Positions 48,428 to 58,705 of a stretch of 64,000 bases of DNA are shown in pieces; positions within the stretch are counted from its first letter, which is position 1, and every line of letters begins with the position of its first letter. A program made the translations under genes and the position numbers. The stretch comes from Chrysemys picta bellii (lineage: Eukaryota; Chordata; Testudines; Emydidae): positions 5,270,001-5,334,000 of the forward strand of contig NC_088798.1 of the NCBI RefSeq assembly GCF_011386835.1. The letters are read 5' to 3'. The notes below the pieces were generated by a model, which saw only the letters and a list, made by a program, of their open reading frames with translations, was not told where the DNA came from and did not search any database.

Positions 48428-48555
48428 ATGCTGGAACTAGGGGGGCTGCCGCACCCCTTGGCTTGAAGTGGTTTCTATTAGCTACAGGCTTTACAGTTTG
48501 GTTCAATGGCTCTCGGCACCCCCACTATGCAAATTGTTCCAGCACCTCTGGACTT
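48428..48555. mobile_element. Short MITE with GTTCCAGCA ends
   Basis: ATGCTGGAACTAGGGGGGC at the left and GCAAATTGTTCCAGCACC at the right form inverted ends. No clear duplication. Confidence 0.5.
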
Positions 48556-49014
48556 GTTCATAATGTCGGCAAATTATTTTTGAGTTGGACCTTCTGATGA
48601 CTCCAGGAGGTGAATTCTTGGAAAGCATCTGGACATTGGCGTTCAGTCTATGTATGTTTTAAATGTATAGCTTTCCAATGTACAGTTTCCCCTTATGTTC
48701 TGATCAGAAATCTTGTGCACAAAGAACTCACCCATAGCTAAAGCAATTTTGTTTAAACATTGCTTGTTTTCTAGATCTCACGGAGATCTAAGGAATAAGC
48801 CAGTTTTGAAGAAATCAAGTTCAGAAGCGGAGAACTTAATGAGCATAGATAGATTTTTTCCCCCCGTGGATGTTCAGCAGAATAATAGGCTTTATTTGGT
48901 CTACAACGTCTAATAATGAGGATGCAATGCACAATGGACTTTTCTGTTAGGTGTTTCTGCTCATACTAAAGCTGGTTTGGATGAATGGGATGCCATTAAG
49001 TGTTTTACCTTATT

Positions 49015-49205
49015 CTAAACTTGGAAAGATGTGCCAAATACTAGGTTACCTAGGGAGGTTGTGGAATCCCCTTCTTTGAAGGCTTTTTAAGCGCAGGTTA
49101 AACAAACACCTGTCAGGGTGATCTAGGTATAATCCTGCCTCAGGGCAGAGATGGGCAAGATACTTCTTGAGGTCTCTTCCAGCCCTACATTTCTAGGACT
49201 GTCCA
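49015..49205 (+). mobile_element. CR1 LINE 3' fragment
   Basis: CTAGGGAGGTTGTGGAATCC, TTAAACAAACACCTGTCAGG and TTGAGGTCTCTTCCAGCCC. Confidence 0.75.
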
Positions 49206-49351
49206 ACAACGCTTACAACTCCAGGACATGTTAATGTCCCAGGAGGAGAAGCTTTTGTACGGAACTTTTTTCCTGACCTTTCAGTGCTTGATTTCACAAT
49301 CTTGGCATTGGATTCATGCTAGTTTCCCTCTTGCCCATGGAATAATCTTTA

Positions 49352-49655
49352 AGGGCTGGTCTTCACTGGGGGGGGGGGGGGAAATCGATCCAAGATATGC
49401 AAGTTCAGCTACGCGAATAGTGTCGCTGAAGTCGAAGTATCTTGAATCGAATTACCTGGGGTCCAGACGGTGCGGGATCGATGGCCGCGGCACCCCCGTC
49501 GACTGTGCTACCGCCGCTCGCTCTGGTGGAGTTCCGGAGTCGACGGTGAGCGCGTTTGGGGATCGATATATCGCATCTTAACGAGACGCGATATATCGAT
49601 CCCGGATAAATCGATTACTACCCGCCGATACGGCGGGTAGTGAAGATGTACCCTT
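49352..49655. mobile_element. Palindromic MITE (copy 4)
   Basis: AAGGGCTGGTCTTCACTGGG start and GGGTAGTGAAGATGTACCC end; internal ATCGATATATCGC / GCGATATATCGATCC and CCGCCG/CGGCGGG hairpins. Confidence 0.65.
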
Positions 49656-50244
49656 TGCCATTTCTGCTGCAGTGAATACTCAATGACCAGTTCAGGAGGG
49701 GGAAAAAAATTATTGTGGCTATTTGTGTGACCTTAATTATGGGATCAATACTTTAAATAATAGCAACATGGAAATAGAGCAGATGGAGATAACTGTAGCT
49801 TCATCTAATGCTTCCCATTCCGCTAAGCACTCAGATACTGTGATGAATGCAATATAAGAATCTAGCTAGGTGGGTAAATTCTACCCATCAGCAGGCAATT
49901 TAAAATGTAGGAAGTAATGTATACCAGGCGTGACAGCCCTGTGTCATTCATGTCTTACAAGGAGATGCACAGTGCTGCTTTCCCCTTAACAGACACACAT
50001 TTACTCTGTTCACTTTAGCACCACCGAAATTGGAGATAGAATAAACCCACGAGACCCATCCTTATCACTGCAACATGGCTGCTTCCAGAGTTTTGTACAA
50101 CTTAATTTTAAAAGACTTAAAACAATGAGGTTTTTACATCACTCTCTTTGGGAGACTATTCCAGGGCCTAATAGACTAATCAGTTAGGATCTTTTCCCCT
50201 CTCCGCCACCACCCCATCCCATTATTCTACTTTGCATTTCATAG

Positions 50245-50535
50245 GCTAGGTCTACACTACCCACCTGAATCGGTGGGTAGAAATCGATCTCTCGGGGATT
50301 GAATTATCGCGTCTCGTCGGGACGCGACAATCGATCCCCGAATTGATGCTCTTACTCCACCAGCAGAGGTGGGAGTAAGTGCTGTCGACGGGGAGCCGCG
50401 GAGGTCGATTTTGCTGCCGTCCTCACAGCGGGGTAAGTCGGCTCCGATAGGTCGAATTCAACTATGCTATTCGCGTAGCTGAATTTGCGTATCTTAAATC
50501 GACACCCCCCCCCCCGTAGTGAAGACCTGCCCATA
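50245..50535. mobile_element. Palindromic MITE (copy 5)
   Basis: TAGGTCTACACTACCCACC start and GTAGTGAAGACCTGCCC end; internal TCGCGTCTCG/CGGGACGCGA and TTCAACTATGC/GCGTAGCTGAA pairs. Confidence 0.65.
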
Positions 50536-51410
50536 GTGTCTTTTAGAAAATCCTAAAGGATTCCTGTTTGCACCCTCCAAATACTAAGAGAATAAAACTA
50601 AGTAAAACAAAGTGATGTTACCTGCCATATTCTTCTCCACACCTGTAACTCATGACACCAAGTCCTATGGAAGACACGTTGCTGTACAATCTGCGATAGT
50701 GGTTTTATAGAGCCAGATCCAACACACACTGAGGTCAATGGAAAAATTCCCATTGATTTCAGTGCACTTTGGATCAGGCCCACGTAAAAATAAGAGTTTG
50801 GATTAACTCAGAATAAACCCAACAGTTCAATTTGTGTAATAGATAGGTAATTGCTTTAAAAAAAATCTCAGCATTGTACTTCTTGAATTAGTTTTTTAGA
50901 TCCCCATTTTTCTCTTTTTATAGAAACTCACAAAAAGGAATGGTTCGTTTCTCCTCTGTAGCTTCACAAGATTGGAATCTAGTGGGTCTCTCAGAAAAGT
51001 AGGTCAGCCTTAGCAGCCTCTGTATAATGATGAAAACATTTTGGCTTATTTCAGTCTCTTAATTTGTATCTGCATTTTCTGTACAACCAGGTCTGTCGTG
51101 ATTTTCTTTTTAAAGTATTTATTTCACTCCCTCCCCCAGTTTTTCCACCCTTACATTTCCAGTTATTTAAATGCCTTGGGGGCAGGGAGGGAAGAGGAGC
51201 TTTGAGACGTGTCCTGAAGGTCAGAGAGATGCAGACCCCTGATCCTTCTTTCACACAAGGAAGAATCAAGAGTAACTCCATTGAAACCAATCAAGTGACA
51301 CTGGTAGAAAGCTAATGTAAGGACAATCACACCCCCAACTCTTCAGGTACTTTGGTCACAACAGTAACCTTCATTTAGATCAGGGCTGTGAGTGCAGTTA
51401 AGTGGAAATA

Positions 51411-52030
51411 AAAACATAAGAACGGCCATACTGGATCAGACCAATGGTCCATCTAGCCCAGTATCCTGTCTTCCAACAATGGCCGGTGGCAGATGCTTCA
51501 GAGGGAATGAACAGAACAAGGCAATTATCAAGTGATCCATCCCCTATTGTCCAGTTCCAGCTTCTGGCAGTTGGAGGTTTAGGGACACCCCAGAGCATGT
51601 GGTTGCATCCCTGACCATCTTGGCTAACAGCCATTGACAGACCTCTCCTCCATGAACTTATCTATGGATAAGTTTTTTGGAACCCAATTAGACTTTTGGC
51701 CTTCACAAGATCCCCTGGCACCGAGATCCGGAGGTTGACTGTGTGTTGTGTGAAGACGTGCTTCCTTTTGTTAGTTTTAAACCTGCAGCCTAGTAATTTC
51801 ATTGGGTGACCCTTGGTTCTTATGTCACGTGAAGGTGTAAATAACACTTCCCTATTTACTTTCTCCAAACCAGTCGTGATTTTATAGACCTCTGTCATAT
51901 CCCCCCTTAGCCGTCTGTCTCTTTTCTAAGCTGAGCAGTCTTTTTCATCTCGCCACGCCACAGAGGGAAGTTGTTCCATCCCCCCCATATCATTTTTGCT
52001 GCCCTTTTCTGCACCTTTCCCCCATTCTAA
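51411..52030 (-). mobile_element. CR1-type LINE 3' fragment, about 620 bp
   Basis: Reverse orientation: ACATAAGAACGGCCATACTG, GACCAATGGTCCATCTAGCC, then a diverged ORF2 C-terminal part (51,662-51,898; EVYKI...TRGH-like residues) and GCTGCCCTTTTCTGCACC. Confidence 0.75.
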
Positions 52031-52486
52031 TGCATCTTTTTTGAGTTGGGGTTGGTAGAAGACACTTTTCGTTTGAACTCTGCTTGCAGTGGAGGCATGA
52101 AGCCGGATTCTGTGTTCACATTACATTGGAGTAAATTCAGAGTGACTCCACTGGGTGCACTGGTGTAAATGGAAGCAGAGTCTGCCCCTAGAACTGCATA
52201 GATCGGGGGAAATGAAAAAATGGTTCTCCTGAAAGTTTGGTTGTCATTACAAGTTAGGAAGCTGCTACCAGATTCTGGTATCATACCAGTAAAGGCGCTG
52301 ATGCAGGCAAACTATCCAGCATGCATACAGCACTTAAGCGCATGCTTAACATTAAGCATGTGCTTTAGTCCCATTGACTGCACACTCCTGGCTGGGGAAT
52401 GGTTTCAAGAGGATTTAAGTATGCCTGCTTACCTGCTGTCCCAAACAAGGACTCAAAAATCAGTTAAATCTCCACTAAAAATCAAT

Positions 52487-52688
52487 AAAAAGAACAGGAG
52501 TACTTGTGGCACCTTAGAGACTAATAAATTTATTAGAGCATAAGCTTTCGTGGACTACAGCCCACTTCTTCGGATAGTGGGCTGTAGTCCATGAAAGCTT
52601 ATGCTCTAATAAATGTGTTAGTCTCTAAGGTGCCACAAGTACTCCTGTTCTTTTTGTGGATACAGACTAACACGGCTGCTACTCTGAA
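52487..52688. mobile_element. Penelope-like element, inverted dimer (copy C)
   Basis: Arms AACAGGAGTACTTGTGGCAC and GTGCCACAAGTACTCCTGTT are inverted, with the inner junction near 52,575. Flanked by ACTAAAAATCAAT (52474-52486) and ACTAAAATCAAT (52689-52700), a duplication with one indel. The right arm is the longer one here and ends ACTAACACGGCTGC...CTGAA. It is a different subfamily from copies B and D. Confidence 0.75.
52536..52573 (-). ncRNA. Hammerhead-like motif, core-variant (copy C, left arm)
   Basis: Minus strand: CCGAAGA (C instead of U at core position 4), stem II GTGG...CCAC, GAAA, GC-TTAT-GC, TC. The right arm lacks the CCGAAGA half because the snap-back junction cuts it. Confidence 0.45.
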
Positions 52689-52700
52689 ACTAAAATCAAT

Positions 52701-55600
52701 GTAGTGCAAAAAAGGTGAAAGTAAGATCAGACTCAGGCCCTAGGCATTTAAACTGCCCATTTCTTCCCTTACCTGGAATCATAGGATTTGGAGTGTGATG
52801 GTGGCACAATTTAAAATCTGGAGGGCGTGACACTAAAAATAAACTCAGGGAAGGAATTTTTGAAATTCAAGAGTGAATTGGGGAGGTGAAATCCAGAAAT
52901 GAAACAGTCCATTGCAGTATTTCTAGTTAGGAGGAGTCAGATTACAGCCAACTAACCTGCAAGGGATTGTACCAATAGCCATCTGTTCTGGGTACAGGCT
53001 CTGGGGCTACTTGCTGTTGACTTGGGCTGTCGGCCTGAAATAACTTCACCCAAAGCTAAGGAGGATCCCAGGTAGGCAAGCGATTTGGAAGGTTTGTTCT
53101 TGCAGTTTTGCTTGATATTTATTCTACTTCTTCTGGCTCCCTGTTTGCATCAGGCCTGTCAAACCACAAAACCGCCTTGAGAGCAATTCCCCCAAGCCCT
53201 TTCCATTATGATTGATCTCACTGAATCAGCTAATAACAGATTTATTTCCTCATTTGCTTTGTGCTGCCAGCAGAAGGAGGAAAGAGAATGGGGGAAAGAA
53301 CAAAAAAAAAAAAAAAAACCCACAACAACCCACCCTCAACCCCTGCCTTAGGGGAAGCTAGAGGCTACTTCCAGACAAAACTGTTATCCATTAACATCCA
53401 ATTATCACTTGGTCCAAGCCATTAATTATAAATCAGCCTCCTAATTGGGATAATTAGCTCTCTGCTTCTTAATGTAGTGTGACTGATGCGTTTGGAAAGA
53501 ATGTAATCACTCCATTTGTTTAGCGTGAGGAGAACAAATCCAACTCTCATGGTTTAATTTTAGCCTTATCCTTCTCATCATCAGCATTAAAAGCTCTTTA
53601 CGGCCCTATTAATTGTTTGGGAACTATGCTTTTGATGGGCACATGCCACTTCTCTGTGGAGAAACCCCTTCGAGACAATCTCGTTTTAAGAGATCTGTTT
53701 CAAATGCTTTTTAAAAGTGCAGTTCTGATCGTGTGCAGATTCAAGCCGGTTTGTTTGTTCTTTAAGCAAAGGGGGTTATATTTTCTGTCTTTTCTGTATT
53801 TGTCCTGCTCTGTTTTGTCTAGTCTCCATTTATTTTGTCTACACTCCGTTTAATCCTTTGCTTTTCTCATTTGCAAAAGAAAATAGAGCTAAGATGTATT
53901 GCAAAGGCTTTCTTACCTTTAATGTCGGTGGGTTTTATTCCGGGAATGTTCTTTTTTAGTTAAATAACGAATTTTAAAATAAAATAGTGGGTTGACAGCA
54001 GCATGTTGGGCAATTATCTGTAAACCTTTTTTCCCCACAACAACAACAACAAAGAGAGAGAGAGAGAGTTTGGGAGACATTTAAGTATGTGCTACAAGTG
54101 GACTTGCTCTGAAGGTATTTCTAAAAGATTTGTAATGATGAACCGCAAAAGAGGGTGGTGGTTGTTTTTTTTTAAATCCCTAAATGAATCAAGGCTGTTT
54201 TCAGTCTATGCCAAAAGAAAGACGATTCATGTGCATACACTGTCACTAATTTAGAAGGAGAAACTAGCCATGAAGTAATGTCCCAAATGCACATTTTTGG
54301 GTTTAAAAATAAATTAGCAGCACTGTTATTCTGGGCAGTTTTCGTTGTCCTCTTGTGACTTCCTAAACACTGTTTCCATAATGTCTCAAAAATCGTTTAC
54401 AGGAACAACAACAAAAAACTTTTCCGTGACTTGATGTTTCATTAATGAGGGCTGCTCAGAGAACCGACTAGAGCTGGGGGGCATGATTAGATATTTATTA
54501 CTGTCATTTACATGGAAAACTTGAGGAGCCAACCAAGTGGAACAGAAGGGGATTTATTAATTATTATTATTATTTAACAATAGAAACCAGTTCAAAGATC
54601 GGGAAAGTGTCCTAATGTTGCATCACAGCAGTTGTGTGTGTGTGTGTTTTCTGAAGAGGTTGGCAAAATGGTGTTTCCACTTCAGAGGTATAATCAGATT
54701 AGAATAAAACTTTGAGCGCTAACCCCAAACTGTCACATAATTATCCTTTTTCCCCACTATCCAGTCACCACACACTTTATCCTGAATTTAGTGAGACAAG
54801 GGAAAAGTTTTTCTGCCCAGATTTGCATTCCCTAAAATAAAATTGAGATGCTGATGGGGGAAAATGCATTTAGCCCAAACAGTCTGCTGAGTTTACATGA
54901 CTATACCATTAGCGGTTTAGTCCACGTTCCGCTTTCTCCTTCTCAAAGATTTTTTTTTTAAAGTTGTCAACAGTGTCAGAAGTTCACCTCCCCGGGGGTG
55001 ATGGCCTGGGAACTGTTTTGGGGGCTTTTGTTTTAAATATTATATATATATATTTCTTTCTTAACTGAACTAAACTACTTCATCGGAGATATAAATAGTC
55101 ACTCCAGAGAATTAAATGTGAATATTAATTACACCCAGGAAGAGCTGCAGAATTTAAAAACGCTAAAAATAAACTCTCCTGTTTCATGTTAAAGGGAAAA
55201 AAGTGAATCTATGAGACTTGAGTGAAATAGTTTTTAAATGATATTCCATAGAAGTGCGTGTAGATCTATTTCACGCACATACCCTTCCGATCATTTTATC
55301 CACACACAGATTTTGTCTTACTTCCAAATCGATCTCAACAGAAACGCGCACAGAATGATAGATGAAAAGAGGGGTAGTCGGAGAAAGCTTAAGTGCATTC
55401 AAGCGGCTGTGTGTTTGTGTATAAATACAGAGGGGATATTTTCGGCTGGACTGTCCAGAAGGCAAAAAGTGCCCCCAGATCTTTCGCTGGAATAATGCAC
55501 CCATCGCTATAAGATAAGAATATGTTGCTAAGAAGAGGCTTTTCCTCTCGGAATAGGATTCCTTTACACCAACATAACGTTTTTACACAAAAACAGCAAA
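52701..55600. other. Repeat-poor, AT-rich region upstream of the DMBX1 coding exons
   Basis: No gene recognised and few repeats apart from (A)n at 53,302-53,318 and short GA/TG tracts (54,053-54,068; 54,635-54,648). Contains the TAAT-rich block at 53,380-53,625. Candidate regulatory DNA. Confidence 0.4.
53380..53625. promoter_or_regulatory. Candidate homeodomain-rich enhancer
   Basis: About 245 bp of repeat-free sequence packed with TAAT/ATTA cores: CCATTAAC, CCAATTATC, CCATTAATTATAAATC, CTAATTGGGATAATTAGC, TGTAATCACTCC and CTATTAATTG, plus others. This density and the absence of a transposon signature resemble conserved noncoding enhancers near developmental homeobox genes. Conservation cannot be tested here. 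Confidence 0.35.
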
Positions 55601-58310
55601 CGCCTTGGTCTTTGCCTCGTAGTTTCGCACGGTTTGGAAGAGTTCTAAGACCCTACGACACTGGGCAGAGGTTTCTGCGCCTACGTAGAGGATGCAGATT
55701 GTTTCCCCACCTGCTCTGGGGGCGTCAGAGGGAGGTTGCAAAGTTGTTCGCTTTAAACTATTTTTTTTAAGTCGTTCAAATTTCGAATTAAAAACAGAAC
55801 TCAGGACCCGTTCTGCGCGGGGCCGCGAAGTTTCCTGGCCGTCGACAGCCTCAACGGCTTGGTCGCTCGATTATTCATAATCGTTTCACTTCGATTAATA
55901 GTTGTATCACTTAAGAGGGAAAGCCCTTGATTCCAACTCTTATCACTTCAAGCAGCTGCCCGCTGCAGGCCTGCTTGTAGGCTGCCCTTCAGAGACACAG
56001 CTGATGCCAACTTGTGTCTGGTTCAGAAACTAGCAAAAAAGTTTTCGGGAGTTGGCTCGCCTCCACAAGCAGTTTCCCGTTCAGGATAAGGGCACAGAGA
56101 AAAGGAGTTGTATCAGGAGAGCTCATTAGAAAAAAGGAGAGGCGTGTGTGTTACCTATTACATTGTCCCTTCTGCACCCCATCTCCCTCACCCCTCGGGC
56201 CTGAGGACCCCACTGCCTGGTCGAGTTTGGTGGTTAAAGAAATTGACACGGTTACTTTAGATGCTCACGTTTGCAGGTGCTGTAAACGTGTCTTGTAATC
56301 ACACGCGTGTGACGATGCTCTGTGTAAGGGGAGAGACGTGTATCACACACTCACACCACGTATCTGCATGAAGCACATGTGTGCTGCTGATGAATGGGAG
56401 GGTGTGGGGATGGTGTAAGTGGCCGATTGCCTAGACAGACGGTACTTGGCTAAACATTTACTTCCCTGCCTGAAGTGTCGATGAATGGAGGCCGTGTCCC
56501 TCTGCCTTCATCCTTCTCCCTCCCTCCCCTATCTGTTATGCCATGGCCTGAGGGAAGACGTTGGCTGAGATGTATGAGATCTTTTGCGGTAAAATATGCA
56601 TGCGGATCCCCATTTGGTTCGCCGGATAATGGAGGTGCAAATAGGTTTCGACTGTAGAGCCCTTCATTTATCAACTGCGCCTGACAACGCAAATCCTGAG
56701 TTTATACACATCCGAAGTGGGGGGCTTCTCGGAGTCTTGTCTTTACCCTCCCAGCTCTAGTTCTGCGTTAGATAACAGGTAGCGAGAGAGCAGTTCTTGC
56801 CCTTCAGGTCTCACTATAAACTAAGGGAGTTGTGCGAACCTATATTTAAAAGACACGGGGGGAGGGAAATTCGGTGTTAAACCTCCGATCAGTTTGGGCT
56901 CCGTTTTGGTTTATACTCTGCCAGAGGCACAATCCGAATTTTCACTGCCCACCTGGCAGAAGAGACCTGTCCCAACCACTGCTGAACTTTAGTGACAGTA
57001 GTGTCAGCCCCTTTTCTTGTGCAAAGGGCTTTTGTCTCTTCCCAGAATCTGTCTGATTTTTGCCTCCGGCGCTCTCTCTCTCACCAGGCTGTTTGGCTTA
57101 TTAAACATCATTATGTAAATGGCGTGAAATTTACAGTCTCCTACTTTGATTCCTATAAGTGAAGAGATGCGTTGTTAGCTATGTATGCCCTTTGGCCAAA
57201 AAAAGAGAAAAAAAAAGAAAGACAGAGAGAAAGAGGAAAGAGAGAGACTCGAAAAAGGAAGCGAGCGGTAAAAGAAAAGTGTGTTTACACAGCCAAGCCC
57301 AAACCTAAACCAACCTCTTTCCCTTTTCTAATTGTGTCTCTGGGGCGCTCAAGAGGGAGCTACCAGAACAAGGTTGACAGAAGATCGGAGATCGGAAATG
57401 AAGCATTAAAACCCATTTCTGTGACCTGCTTTCTCACATGCGGTATAACCTACCCCTTTAGCTCAACGAATCAGTGGGTCTGATTTTTATTCACGTAGCC
57501 ATCTGCTGAAAGTTACATTTTAAAAACGGCAAGAAATGTATTATTTTTAAAGAAAAAAACCCAACAACCCACAACCTTATTTTGGAGTAAACTAATATAT
57601 TCCAAATGAAGCAAAACCAGAACAAATAAAACTCTTCCAAAGGGGAAAAGTTAAGAGAGTCCACAACAATCGGCAACCATATGGCCCGGGATTTTGATGG
57701 AACTCGAGTTGTGAGCGTGTTTTTTCCTGTTTCCTCAGTCACACATCTACATTTCATTTGCTTCCTTCAAAGGATTCGTTAGGGCATCAGATACACCCGG
57801 AGGGGTTTGAAGTGTCTACAAGGAGACAAAAAACCCTCTGCACTTAAAACGTGTCCTAAAACTTTATTTGACTACCAAGAAACAGCGCTGTAACGCCCCT
57901 TTTAAGCCTTCTGCAAAATGCCTCGCCCCAAACAAAACTTTCTGCACTTCTTGATCGCCTATCGCGACAAACCCAGGCGTGCTAGGTAAGGAGAAGCCTG
58001 CTGCTAAAGTTAAAGCGCCCGGCGATGGGTTTTTTCCTCGGAGATCAGAAAGCGTCTTACCTTTCGAATGTTGTCCTAGGATCTCTTCAGTGGAAACGGC
58101 CAAGCGGCGGGTGTAAAGTCTCTCTGGAGTGTAGCCAGAAACCGGATTCGGAGCGAAAGGGGTTGAGACAGCGGAGGGCTGAGCACTTCGCCGTCCCTGC
58201 CTCCCCCTTTCCTCTGTTCTCCTGCCTTGTTCCCAAGTTGTCTCAGGGTCCAGCGAAGCTGCCATCTACCGGGGGGAGAGGATTGAGGAAGGATTTTTAA
58301 AAGGAGCTTC
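55600..58310. promoter_or_regulatory. CpG-enriched, repeat-poor block, likely promoter region
   Basis: CpG dinucleotides are visibly concentrated at 55,620-55,870 and 57,880-58,270, in a window where CpG is otherwise mostly confined to transposable elements. No transposon relic is recognised here. This fits an unmethylated developmental-gene promoter domain around the candidate first exon. The exact transcription start cannot be read from the sequence. Confidence 0.4.
55866..55905. promoter_or_regulatory. Palindromic TAATC/GATTA homeodomain site cluster
   Basis: CGATTAT-TC-ATAATCG at 55868-55883 is a perfect inverted repeat containing two TAATC half-sites. A third GATTA follows at 55893-55897. 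TAATC-type cores are preferred by K50 homeodomains such as OTX2 and DMBX1. It lies in the CpG-rich block downstream of the candidate first exon, so an auto- or OTX-regulatory role is plausible but inferred. Confidence 0.3.
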
Positions 58311-58312
58311 AC
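58061..58312 (-). other. DMBX1: Candidate 5' noncoding first exon of DMBX1 in a CpG-rich block
   Basis: The minus strand carries a near-perfect splice donor, ATTCGAAAG|GTAAGACG, with the last exon base at 58061. The preceding roughly 200 bp is CpG-rich and unrepeated, unlike most of the window. Such an exon is needed because the first coding exon begins at an acceptor. An upstream ATG at 58265 opens a frame that crosses the junction out of frame with DMBX1. The 5' end is undetermined: a TATA-like TTTTAAAAAT lies near 58,290. Alternatively, the pyrimidine tract ending GGTAG just before 58265 could be another acceptor, with a donor-like GACTG|GTAAGAAG near 58,433 marking a still earlier exon. 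Linkage to DMBX1 is inferred from strand, donor and position only. Confidence 0.42.
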
Positions 58313-58625
58313 ACAGACCTAGCAGCTACCCTGCAAGATTTTCAATGGTCCTCCACCCTGTCAATCAAACCAGGGCTTGCTGATACATTTCTCTCTGCTC
58401 CCCCCACCCCGTTTTTTTTTAATAAGACTTCTTACCAGTCATTTACTCCTAGTCTAGTCAGGTGTAAACGCCTAATTAAATCACGGGGAGATAATGGGGA
58501 GCCAGTCGTGGGAGGAGGGGGAGACGGTTCTATCCTGTCTATAGGGACTGCAAGCTGGATGTGATGAAGCTGGGGCATAAATTTGATTTGGGGTGGGGAG
58601 GATGAGTACATATTTATAAACATGC

Positions 58626-58627
<2 letters not shown>

Positions 58628-58703
<76 letters not shown>
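58628..58703. repeat. (CA)n microsatellite, about 37 units
   Basis: Uninterrupted CA dinucleotides ending in CCACCCCC. Translated as Cys-Val repeats in one frame, which is an artefact. Confidence 0.98.

Positions 58704-58705
<2 letters not shown>

Noticed and set aside
50598..50783. Possible small exon with donor GGCAG|GTAACATC on the minus strand
   Set aside because: The flanking sequence resembles a dispersed repeat (CCCATTGATTTCAGTGCAC), and there is no matching coding phase to DMBX1.
57864..58265. A 133-codon minus-strand ORF starting MAASLDPETTWEQG as an N-terminal extension of DMBX1
   Set aside because: Splicing at the strong donor 58061 to acceptor 38867 puts it out of frame with the DMBX1 ATG, and the conserved N-terminus starts at MQHYGVNG. 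It is at most an upstream ORF.
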